A DNA stretch of 64,000 nucleotides from positions 6,537,687 through 6,601,686 of the forward strand of contig AP018269.1 of assembly GCA_003994795.1 (NCBI GenBank), read 5' to 3'. This document shows, piece by piece, positions 27,801 through 34,545 of the stretch. The first letter of the stretch is position 1. Each line of letters opens with the position of its first letter. The notes under the pieces were generated by a model, which had not been told where the DNA came from, did not search any database, and was given only the letters and a program-made list of their open reading frames with translations. The position numbers and the translations under genes were made by a program. Source of the DNA: Cylindrospermum sp. NIES-4074. Lineage in GTDB: Bacteria; Cyanobacteriota; Cyanobacteriia; Cyanobacteriales; Nostocaceae.

Positions 27801-28306
27801 GCACTAAGGTTGCCTTTCAACTGCATGAGGGAATTGATAGCACACTCATGATTTTGAAACATCGCCTCAAAGCTAATAATCGGCGTCCTATGATTGAGGT
27901 AATTAAAGACTATGGAGATTTACCACCAGTAAATTGCTATCCTGGGCAGCTTAACCAGGTGTTTCTCAATCTCCTTGGCAACGCGATTGATGCACTAGAC
28001 GAGTCTATTCAGGGGCAACCCTATGAGGCACTGAGGGCTATTCCTAAGCAAATTATCATCCGCACCGAATTATCACAGGATGAGCAATGGGTGCGTGTCT
28101 ACATCAAAGATAATGGATTGGGTATGACTGAAGAAGTGAAGCAGAAGATATTTGACCATCTGTTTACTACCAAACCAGTTGGCAAAGGTACAGGACTGGG
28201 TTTATCAATCAGTTACCAAATAGTAGTGGAAAAACATGGAGGGAAGTTACTCTGTATGTCCTCACCAGGAAAAGGTGCAGAGTTTGTCATTGAGATTCCG
28301 GTATGA
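24812..28306 (+). CDS. Hybrid sensor histidine kinase with two kinase modules and a receiver domain
   Basis: A 1164-residue membrane sensor. TM1 is at about 25-45, followed by an extracytoplasmic Cache-like domain (about 50-345), TM2 (about 350-375) and HAMP (about 380-430). The first HisKA has phospho-His458 (NTSHELRTP) with HATPase motifs DSGIGIP and GTGLGLAIS. A receiver (about 732-850) has phospho-acceptor Asp781 (LLDVMMP) and the KPI lysine motif. A coiled coil then leads to a second, divergent HisKA with His910 (VAHEINNP) and HATPase (DNGLGM, GKGTGLGLS). No PAS domain. The signal is unknown. It is divergently transcribed from the sulfate-binding protein gene. Confidence 0.92.
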   Translation: MSLFLDKLVFKTKGSITRETLIKMAVRIALVIIGSTGISYLHIMSTLETQTQRQLEKYIVERGHRESSIFLLTKENHAVMEQELKRRLDEFGDRDPQAEFERLFVRSPDQVIRNQPQSFDRSRQPSVFIGKDITITPEIRRRVLTFYDLVTTYGPAWRSRFQNTYINAPENLVVMYWPEVPWAENATADLYIPKEEYFWIADKQHNPDRETVCTGLYYDKVARDWTVSCETPIDIKGQQIATVGHDIVLNELLDRTLRDRLPGTYNIIFRSDGRLIAHPDKGDEIKQKHGKLDILTSGDAHLVRIFQLVKDLKPGQVVVENTQDNEYLAIAKLDGPNWYFVTVFPKSILASLAFANAEFIFILGLISLLIEVTVLCFVLRQQVAAPLNNLIVATNQITAGDFNIQLDTSRQDELGQLAHSFNVMAGEVYAREARLKQAQSALEATDKLKDEFLANTSHELRTPLNGIIGIAESLVDGATGKLPPTTISNLMMIATSGRRLAALVNDILDFSKLRHQTIELQLKPVALREIVEVVLTLNQLLIGKKHLQLINAIPDDLPTVSADENRLQQILYNLIGNAIKFTDSGRVQVSAKLEGDGKIAVTVADSGIGIPEDKLERIFESFEQADGSTARIYGGTGLGLAISKKLVELHGGEIRVNSAIDEGSEFTFTLPVSQISDVSGEGVLVSSRKYQSLASPVLESLLSEADLAQSASNNNESIKEQWAIADGRAYKILIVDDEPVNRQVLVNHLSLYNYEISEAASGIEALTLLEDGLKPDLILLDVMMPRMTGYEVTRKIRETKQANELPIILLTARNQVSHLVVGLEAGANDYLTKPIAKEELLARIKTLCSQAAIFRENARLYLDLQASEARERDRVLQIEQSLQQLQQAQLQLVQSEKMASIGQLVAGVAHEINNPLGFITGNLSHAERFIQDLISLLALYQQQYSQPTPEIIAQIQAIDLPYLLADLPDLISSLKTGTDRICEISNSLRIFSRADTSTKVAFQLHEGIDSTLMILKHRLKANNRRPMIEVIKDYGDLPPVNCYPGQLNQVFLNLLGNAIDALDESIQGQPYEALRAIPKQIIIRTELSQDEQWVRVYIKDNGLGMTEEVKQKIFDHLFTTKPVGKGTGLGLSISYQIVVEKHGGKLLCMSSPGKGAEFVIEIPV

Positions 28307-28792
28307 GGCAATGAGGCAAGAGGCAATCCCGGATTTCTCACCACAATTCTCAAAGTCCAGATTCCAGTTTTTCACACGGCGTCAAAAAATAACCTGAGAT
28401 TTTTGGTTTATATTTGTTGAATGTTGGTGTATTCTAGGTAAAACAAGTCAAAGATTACAGCTTAAGCACTAAAACACTAAAGAGAACATTTTTAATCATT
28501 AATTGTGAGGATTCAGGTCATGCCAAAATCTCTACAATTTTTTCCTGACAACTGTTTTTGGGGATTATCAACAAATTTGTATTTTCAATAAGAATTACGT
28601 AACGACTATATTTTCGTGCCTTATTGCGATTAAGGATATGTTAATAATCTAAAATGGATTTTAAAACTGTCTCTATGACTGGGTTTTAAGTACCTGAATC
28701 CTTAGCATTGATTTTTATTAATACTTAGTGAATGTTTAAGTTTAAGCTTTAATTTCTTAGCTTTGCTGATACACAAACAGGAGAATCAAATA
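28307..28792. other. AT-rich intergenic region
   Basis: Leader region of the EF-hand gene. A short GAGGCAA direct repeat occurs just after the kinase stop (28304-28326). Nothing else is recognised. Confidence 0.5.
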
Positions 28793-29320
28793 ATGGTTAG
28801 CGATTTTAAAAAACGGAAATTGGCGAATCTATTCAAGATGTATGATAGAGACAATACCCAATTTTTAGAAGCAGCAGACTTTACTGAAGGTGCAGCACGC
28901 TATGCCCGACGAATAGGGATAGAACCTGAATCAGTTCAAGGTCAAAAATTACTGGAGATAGAACTAAGAATTTGGAATAACATCAAGAGATTTGATACAG
29001 ATGGCGATGAGAAAGTAAACCTTGATGAATATGCTGAAGGTTATGAAGCTATAATTAACGGCGGGAAATTAGGGGGAATTTTGGCAGCATTTGTTGATAT
29101 TCTTGTGTCAAACTTAGATAAAGATGGCGATGGAAGATTATCTGAGCAAGAGTTTGCGTTACTGTTCGTCACTGATGAAGGTTCGGAAATCTTTAAAAAG
29201 TTCGATACTGAGGGGACGGGTTATCTAAGTAAGAACGAAATTTTACATCACCTGACGGTGTTTTACACCAGCGAAGATCCCTCGGAACCTGGTAATTCAT
29301 TTTTTGGTACTGTGCAATAA
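28793..29320 (+). CDS. EF-hand calcium-binding protein (calerythrin/sarcoplasmic CaBP-like)
   Basis: Start at MVSDFKK, with AGGAGAA eight bases upstream. The 175-residue soluble protein has four EF-hand loops: 18-29 (DRDNTQFLEAAD, Asp instead of Glu at position 12), 68-79 (DTDGDEKVNLDE), 109-120 (DKDGDGRLSEQE) and 138-149 (DTEGTGYLSKNE). Loops 2-4 have good ligand sets and loop 1 is probably weak. Such four-hand proteins are calcium buffers or sensors and occur in actinobacteria and cyanobacteria. It stands alone and is followed by a clear terminator. Confidence 0.9.
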   Translation: MVSDFKKRKLANLFKMYDRDNTQFLEAADFTEGAARYARRIGIEPESVQGQKLLEIELRIWNNIKRFDTDGDEKVNLDEYAEGYEAIINGGKLGGILAAFVDILVSNLDKDGDGRLSEQEFALLFVTDEGSEIFKKFDTEGTGYLSKNEILHHLTVFYTSEDPSEPGNSFFGTVQ

Positions 29321-29371
29321 CCTGTGGTAGCCGATAGCTTTCATCAGCTATGGGAATAATATTTGATTAAT

Positions 29372-29406
29372 GAGAGTAAATTTTTAATTACTCTCATGAT
29401 TTTTTG
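29372..29406 (+). terminator. Rho-independent terminator of the EF-hand gene
   Basis: An 8-bp stem (GAGAGTAA / TTACTCTC) with an 8-base AT loop, then ATGA and six T residues. Confidence 0.75.
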
Positions 29407-29475
29407 CTAATTTAGACTACCCTGCATTAAAAATGTATTTGGAGTCCCTTGGAGAGTAATTAGCAACTTGGATGA

Positions 29476-30681
29476 TTAAGATTTACGAAATTCCCGCAAC
29501 ACCGACCCCAAGGTGGCAATTCCTTCCACAATTTTTTCAGATGGCTGAAAACTAAAAGCCAGCCTCATGGCATCATCCCCCTGGCCATTGGCATAGCAGC
29601 GAGTACCTGGGAGGAAGGTAACGCCGTGTTCGCTAGCAGCAGTCAGGATGGCTTTGGCACTCATATCTGCCGGCAATTTGCACCAAACAAAAAAGCCCCC
29701 GTCAGGTTTGACGGCAATGACATCACTGGGGAATTCGCGAGCGATCGCATCCAACATCAAATTACACTTGTGGCGGTAGGCAGCAATTAACTCTTGAATG
29801 TGAGTATCCAGTTTACCTGTAGCACAATAATGGGCAATCACATGACTGACAAACGGCCCCACAGGCCCTTCACTCTTGAACATTGCCAACCGCTCAATAA
29901 TCGCCGGATCGCCACAAGCCCAGCCAATCCGCACACCAGGGGCGATAGTTTTGGAGAAGGTACTTACATATAAAACCCATCCCTCCTCATCTAAGGATGC
30001 CAGGGAAGGCACAGATTCCCCATGAAAGCGCAAATCGCCATAGGCATCGTCTTCTACCACTAGCACCCCATACTCTGCCGCTAGCGCTACCAGCTTTTTG
30101 CGTCGCGAAAGCGGCATGGTGCTGCCGGTAGGATTGTGAAAGGTGGGGATGGTATAAATAAAACGGGGTCGGATACCTTGTTTTTTCAGGTCAATTAAAG
30201 TCGCTTCCACTGCATCCACATCTAACCCCAACTCATCAACAGGAATTGTGATCACCTTGGCACCAGCGTTGAAGAATCTCCCGACTGCTCCCAAGAAGCT
30301 TGGGCCTTCGATCAATACCACATCACCAGGCTCGATAAATACATCGGGTAACAAGCCGAGAATTTGAGCAGAACCGTAGCTGATCAGTAGGCGATCGCGA
30401 TCGGCACGGATTCCCTGAGTCTGCAAACGCTGGCTCAACTGCTCATACAGTTGCGGTGAGGTCGGGCCGTAGTTAAGCACAGCCGGAGCCGTGTTCGTTA
30501 GCACAGCAGTAGTTGCCGCAGCTATGTCAGCTTGGGGAAACAGGTCTGGGTCAGCAAGACCGTAGGTTAAGCTAACGGTGATAATTTTGGTTAACTCTGT
30601 GCCATAGGTTGGGGGCGCAATTTTTCTGGCGCGATCGGCGAATAAGTCATCAATTCGGTACGCTGGGGTGATGGCAGACAT
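29476..30681 (-). CDS. PLP-dependent aminotransferase, class I/II (2-aminoadipate/KAT-like)
   Basis: A 401-residue fold type I aminotransferase. The PLP lysine is K244 (VSTFSKTIAPGVRIGW); HNPTG (182-186) and EDDAYGDLRF (210-219) are the cofactor-binding motifs; the N-terminus includes ITVSLTYGLADP and a YGPTSPQLYEQL box. This is the arrangement of the MocR-catalytic-domain/LysN/kynurenine aminotransferase group, but no N-terminal helix-turn-helix is present. The amino-donor specificity is not predictable. It is divergent from an amino-acid-binding lipoprotein gene (30811), a pairing compatible with an amino-acid uptake and use locus. Confidence 0.87.
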   Translation of the reverse strand: MSAITPAYRIDDLFADRARKIAPPTYGTELTKIITVSLTYGLADPDLFPQADIAAATTAVLTNTAPAVLNYGPTSPQLYEQLSQRLQTQGIRADRDRLLISYGSAQILGLLPDVFIEPGDVVLIEGPSFLGAVGRFFNAGAKVITIPVDELGLDVDAVEATLIDLKKQGIRPRFIYTIPTFHNPTGSTMPLSRRKKLVALAAEYGVLVVEDDAYGDLRFHGESVPSLASLDEEGWVLYVSTFSKTIAPGVRIGWACGDPAIIERLAMFKSEGPVGPFVSHVIAHYCATGKLDTHIQELIAAYRHKCNLMLDAIAREFPSDVIAVKPDGGFFVWCKLPADMSAKAILTAASEHGVTFLPGTRCYANGQGDDAMRLAFSFQPSEKIVEGIATLGSVLREFRKS

Positions 30682-30810
30682 AGGGGAAAATTTTTTTGTT
30701 TAAAGATTGTTATAGGTTGTTATGCTTGCAATGCGGTATTTAAAAGCAATGGCAAAAACCGCTAAAGTTCCCTCTGTAATTTTACCCAAATAAGTCGAAG
30801 AATCTAGAAT

Positions 30811-31599
30811 ATGGCGAGATTGATTCCCTGCCAATGGCGGCAGTTAATTCTTAGTTTAATCTGTTTATTATTAATTATTTCCTGTCACAGTTCTCCACTC
30901 ACAGGGGTAAAATCTCTCAAGGTGGCAACAGACCCTACCTTTATTCCTTTTGAAATCCAAACGGCTAACGGTAACTTAGAGGGTTTTGATATTGACCTGA
31001 TGAAGGCGATCGCCAAAGTGGCTGGGTTGACGGTGCAGTTTGAAAGCTTACCCTTTGATGGCATGATCTCGACTTTACAAGCAAATAGGGTTGATGCGGC
31101 CATTAGTGGTATCACAATTACAGCTGAACGCCGCAAAACAATTTCCTTTTCTCGACCTTATTTTCAAGCTGGACTGGCGATTACTGTCCGCCAAGATAAC
31201 CAAGATATTCAAGACCTTAACAGTCTTCAGGGGAAAAAAATTGCGGTGCAAATTGGTTCCACCGGTGCAGATTTTGCTAAAACCATCCCCAATGTCAAAA
31301 TTACTACCTTTAATTCTGGGTCAGAATTTTTTCAAGACTTAATCAATGGCAATGTAGATGCTGTTATTAGTGATGCTTTTGCTACTTTGTATGCTATTAA
31401 AAACGGTAATCTTCAAGGACTAAAAGTTATTGAGAATCTACTTACACAAGAATATTACGGGATTGCGACGCCGCACGATTCTCCTCACTTAGAAGCGATT
31501 AATCAAGGTATAGCTGCTTTGTTGTCTAATGGCACTTACAAGCAAATTTATCAAAAATGGTTCAACGCCGAGCCTCCTAAATTACCAGAAACTCCCTAG
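30811..31599 (+). CDS. Polar amino-acid ABC transporter substrate-binding lipoprotein
   Basis: A 262-residue family 3 extracellular solute-binding protein. The lipoprotein signal ends in LIISC (Cys near residue 25). The mature protein has KVATDPTFIPFEIQ, GFDIDLMKAIAK, FDGMISTLQANRVDAAISGITIT and GKKIAVQIGSTGADFA, standard for GlnH/ArtJ-type binders of glutamine, arginine or related amino acids. No permease or ATPase gene is adjacent, so it may serve a transporter encoded elsewhere. Confidence 0.88.
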   Translation: MARLIPCQWRQLILSLICLLLIISCHSSPLTGVKSLKVATDPTFIPFEIQTANGNLEGFDIDLMKAIAKVAGLTVQFESLPFDGMISTLQANRVDAAISGITITAERRKTISFSRPYFQAGLAITVRQDNQDIQDLNSLQGKKIAVQIGSTGADFAKTIPNVKITTFNSGSEFFQDLINGNVDAVISDAFATLYAIKNGNLQGLKVIENLLTQEYYGIATPHDSPHLEAINQGIAALLSNGTYKQIYQKWFNAEPPKLPETP

Positions 31600-31656
31600 T
31601 TAATAAAAGAGGTCGCGGGGTGTACAAATGTTCACCACTCTTTCCCAGGACAACTC

Positions 31657-32091
31657 TTAGACTCTAGAGAAAAATTTCAGTAATCCAGCAGTTCCCAGAC
31701 CCCAAGCACCATTAACCAACAGACCTGTGAGGATTACCGCCAACTTCCAGCCGCCAGCGATGGGTTGACCTTTGAGTGGCGAAACTATAAACCAGGCGAC
31801 AAGTGTAGGGGCAAGCGCCCCAAACAACAATGCTGCCAGCCAATAGCTTTTCTCTCGACGAAAGCGGGGTGCAATTGTCGCCCAAACTAAACCCCAAACC
31901 CCTCCCCAAAAAGCACTAGAAAGAATTTGAGGGATACCAAAGGGCTGGGTTGGTGTAGTTGAATAGGGAGCGCGGGCAGCAAAATTTACCGCATATAGCA
32001 AAGCCAGGACGCCTTGATGAAACAGCAAAACGGCAAAAAAGCCAGCGATAAATCCTAAGGCAAATCGAAATCCAGTGGCTTTAGTGGTCAT
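31657..32091 (-). CDS. Hypothetical integral membrane protein, 144 aa
   Basis: Four hydrophobic helices at about 8-32, 56-74, 84-104 and 114-136, with short loops and a cytoplasmic RFRREK segment between helices 2 and 3. The glycine/tryptophan-rich second helix (FWGGVWGLVWA) and fourth helix resemble each other, so it may have arisen by duplication of a helix pair. I know of similar unnamed proteins in cyanobacteria and proteobacteria but no function. Convergent with the binding protein gene. Confidence 0.72.
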   Translation of the reverse strand: MTTKATGFRFALGFIAGFFAVLLFHQGVLALLYAVNFAARAPYSTTPTQPFGIPQILSSAFWGGVWGLVWATIAPRFRREKSYWLAALLFGALAPTLVAWFIVSPLKGQPIAGGWKLAVILTGLLVNGAWGLGTAGLLKFFSRV

Positions 32092-32598
32092 ACTTTATAC
32101 TAATCTATACTTGCAATTATCGAACTTGTTTCTAGGAATTATGGTGTGGTAAATTTCTAACAGTCCACAACACCGAAAATTCTATCAGGTTACTGTAGTT
32201 TCTGTGGTAAACATATTAGGGCTTAGGCCGTACCTGCCATTTCTTGGTATTTGGCGATTTAATTCCTTAAGAGTGTTCCCACTTCATAAGTATCCCAAAT
32301 ATTTTGTAGAACATAAGTCTCTTATGTTTGGGGACGGGCGGCTCGCCCGCCCTACGGGATAATTTATGAAAGTGGATTACTCTAATTAACTCCAAATGTA
32401 GATGTATCCGTTAGCCCTGCTGAGGCAATTATTGAGGGATTTCCAGGCATATTTCGCCTAGCGGCGCTAATTTTATGTGTGTCCGCAGTGGTAGCTGTTT
32501 TTAAGTTTCCCAAGAAGACTCAAGGGTAATTACTGGATAAATTTTTCCGACATTTTCCTGATCTTCCTTATCATTATTACTTCAGGAGATATATCACT
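32092..32598. other. Intergenic region with a REP-like hairpin and a gene remnant
   Basis: A GC-rich hairpin GGGCGGCTCGCCCGCCC-like at about 32333-32352 stands in AT-rich DNA, followed by the MFS remnant at 32389-32529. Confidence 0.6.
32389..32529 (+). pseudogene. Remnant of an MFS transporter C-terminus
   Basis: The frame ending in TAA at 32527 reads SPAEAIIEGFPGIF then RLAALILCVSAVVAVFK and FPKKTQG. This has the look of the last membrane helix and tail of a DHA2-type transporter. There is no start and no upstream membrane segments; the sequence just before is repeat DNA. A short 3' relic is inferred. Confidence 0.4.
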
Positions 32599-33348
32599 AT
32601 GACAGATAAATTAGAAGGTAAAGTGGCAATTATCACCGGAGCCTCATCAGGGATTGGTGAAGCTACAGCGATCGCTTTAGCAGCAGCAGGGGCAACGGTG
32701 GCGATCGCCGCTAGGCGTGCTGAACGCCTGAATGCTTTAGCAGAACGTATACAAGCTACTGGCGGTAAGGCATTACCCATTGTGACTGATGTGACAGACG
32801 AGACGCAAGTTAAGAATTTGGTGGAAACTGCGATCGCCGAATTAGGTCGTTTGGATATCCTAGTTAACAACGCAGGTGTAGCCTTCCTTGGCACCATTGC
32901 CGATGGAAATCCCGCAGACTGGCGGCGCTCATTTGACCTCAATGTTTTGGGAGTTCTCTATGCTACCCATGCCGCTTTACCCTTCTTTAAAGCGCAACAA
33001 TCAGGGCATATAGTTAATATTTCATCAGTGGCAGGTCGGACGGTACGGGCAGGAATTGGGGTCTACAATGCCACAAAATGGGGCGTTAATGCCCTTTCAG
33101 AAGCATTACGGCAGGAAGTCTACAAAGACAACATTCGTGTCACCATCATTGAACCAGGCTTGGTGAAAACAGAAATCAACGACCAAATCACCGATCCCGT
33201 AGCTAAACAGCGGATTGAAGAACGGCTCAAAGCACTGACACCATTGCAACCAGAAGACATTGCTGGGGCTATAGTTTATGCTGTCAGCCAACCACCGCAC
33301 GTTAATGTCAACGAAATCCTCATTCGACCAACTGGGCAAGAACAATAA
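32599..33348 (+). CDS. Short-chain dehydrogenase/reductase (YdfG-like)
   Basis: A 249-residue classical SDR: cofactor motif TGASSGIG (13-20), NNAG (90-93), catalytic Ser near 142-143 (NISSVAG), Tyr156 and Lys160 (YNATK). AARRAERL after the second strand suggests NADP(H) preference through the paired Arg. CAGGAG lies about 11 bases before the ATG. Substrates in this subfamily include 3-hydroxy acids and small ketones; nothing in the context narrows it down. Confidence 0.88.
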   Translation: MTDKLEGKVAIITGASSGIGEATAIALAAAGATVAIAARRAERLNALAERIQATGGKALPIVTDVTDETQVKNLVETAIAELGRLDILVNNAGVAFLGTIADGNPADWRRSFDLNVLGVLYATHAALPFFKAQQSGHIVNISSVAGRTVRAGIGVYNATKWGVNALSEALRQEVYKDNIRVTIIEPGLVKTEINDQITDPVAKQRIEERLKALTPLQPEDIAGAIVYAVSQPPHVNVNEILIRPTGQEQ

Positions 33349-33653
33349 ACAATTCAAAATTCAAAATTCAAAATTCAAAATTCAAAATTAAAGACATTTT
33401 GAGCCAGGGATTTAAACCCCGACTCGAAATATTCTACGTGTAGACGTAGGGGTCTTAAACGCTTGAATGTACGATAACGTTAAACAATTAAAAAAGGATA
33501 TAGAGCCAATGAATTCATTTATGGACAAGAAGGAAAAATGTATTTACCAGACGCGCAACGCGTTCGCCTTTGGCGTCTCGTAGAGAGAAATACAGCTTCC
33601 TTGCTTCCAGTTAAGACTTTCAATCAGCAAATCCGAATTTTGTGAGGTTCTGT
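33349..33653. other. Intergenic region with heptad repeat and palindromic repeat
   Basis: Besides the heptad array, it holds a GACGC...GCGTC-type repeat near 33551-33585 (GCGTTCGCCTTTGGCGTC), a form common in this genome type. No gene is supported. Confidence 0.5.
33351..33390. repeat. Heptanucleotide tandem repeat (TTCAAAA)n
   Basis: Five copies at 7-base period directly after the SDR stop codon. Confidence 0.9.
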
Positions 33654-34166
33654 TTAAGAAATATTATTACCGTTTGGAGCCATATTTAATATCGATTCTT
33701 GAGCGTGTTGAACTATGTGCCAGTTAAATTGATATTTGTCAAAAGCTTCTGGACTTGTAATCCATCGTTTTTGCCCTTTGCTAACATCAATTAGATAAAT
33801 TGCAGCATTATGAGGAGCTTTGGCTAGTATAGTACCTCGTGCGATTTCTAGCCCCAATTCAATATGATCACTATCTGGATCTTGAACAAGATTATTCCAA
33901 TCCCGAAATAATGCCTTATAAGTATCTGGGTCTACAATATGACGCCTACGACCTTCGTCAATTAAATAAAGTGCAGGATCACCTGGTTTTTGAATTCTTA
34001 AACCATTTAAATCAGGACGTAAAGTGATAGTTTTCTCCTGTTGATTTATGGACTTGTTGGGGACAGTAAGATTATGCTCAATTCTAGTTACAATATTCTG
34101 GATTATAGAAAGATGTTGATTAATTTTATTTAATTCCTCTTTTACATCAATATTCTGATTTTTCAT
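33654..34166 (-). CDS. Hypothetical protein with two internal repeats, 170 aa
   Basis: An N-terminal coiled-coil-like helix (about 5-35) is followed by two related units. The first (about 56-100) contains DPALYLIDEGRRRHIVDPDTY and DW; the second (about 108-155) contains NAAIYLIDVSKGQKRWITSPEAF and FNW. Each has a YLID strand, a basic K/R-R-x-I turn and a D/SPxxY/F helix. Such units occur in cell-surface or peptidoglycan-associated bacterial proteins, but this one lacks a signal peptide. Function unknown. Confidence 0.65.
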   Translation of the reverse strand: MKNQNIDVKEELNKINQHLSIIQNIVTRIEHNLTVPNKSINQQEKTITLRPDLNGLRIQKPGDPALYLIDEGRRRHIVDPDTYKALFRDWNNLVQDPDSDHIELGLEIARGTILAKAPHNAAIYLIDVSKGQKRWITSPEAFDKYQFNWHIVQHAQESILNMAPNGNNIS

Positions 34167-34233
34167 TAAAATTAACTGTTACGCAATAATATACAATATC
34201 ATTTCAGATGACGCCCACTAATGACAAGTTAAA

Positions 34234-34488
34234 AGCGATGGCGTACCCGCCTGCCGGAGGCAATCGCCACTGAAAAAGGTGTAACGCCCAGTCAGTTAGC
34301 TCTGGCATGGCTTTTGGCTCAAGGAGAAGATATTCCATTCCTGGGACGAAGCGCCGTACTTATCTGCAAGAAAACCTGGGAGCATCGGAGATTACCCTCA
34401 CTCCAGAAGATTTACATCGAATTGAGGCCGTTGCACCAAAGGGAGTGGCCGTTGGCGATTGCCTCCGGCAGGCGGGTACGCCATCGCT
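34234..34488. repeat. Perfect 36-bp inverted repeat pair flanking a gene remnant
   Basis: The unit at 34234-34269 (starting AGCGATGGCGTACCCGCC) is repeated exactly in inverse orientation at 34453-34488. They are 183 bases apart and enclose the aldo/keto reductase remnant; the right copy interrupts its reading frame. Confidence 0.92.
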
Positions 34489-34517
34489 ATCCTGACATGA
34501 GCACAGTCAACCGTTGA
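34270..34517 (+). pseudogene. Aldo/keto reductase C-terminal remnant
   Basis: One frame reads EKGVTPSQLALAWLLAQGEDIPF. After about one indel the next frame reads PGTKRRTYLQENLGA then EITLTPEDLHRIEAVAPKG, and after the inverted repeat a third piece reads RYPDMSTVNR and stop. Together these are the last third of a YdbC/AKR-type aldo/keto reductase. The N-terminal barrel is gone, the frame is shifted near 34345, and a palindromic repeat sits in the tail. Confidence 0.8.
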
Positions 34518-34545
34518 TCTAACGGGAGCATGGAATCAGCCTGAT

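Noticed and set aside
28520-28591. Short 23-codon frame before the EF-hand gene
   Set aside because: Too short and without a ribosome-binding site or known leader features.
33351-33390. Possible CRISPR-like array
   Set aside because: The heptamers are contiguous with no spacers; the same holds for the other arrays in the window.
33391-33480. Possible tRNA-like sequence (CCAGGGATTTAAACCCCGAC)
   Set aside because: No cloverleaf with proper anticodon and acceptor stems can be drawn; it is probably a repeat fragment.
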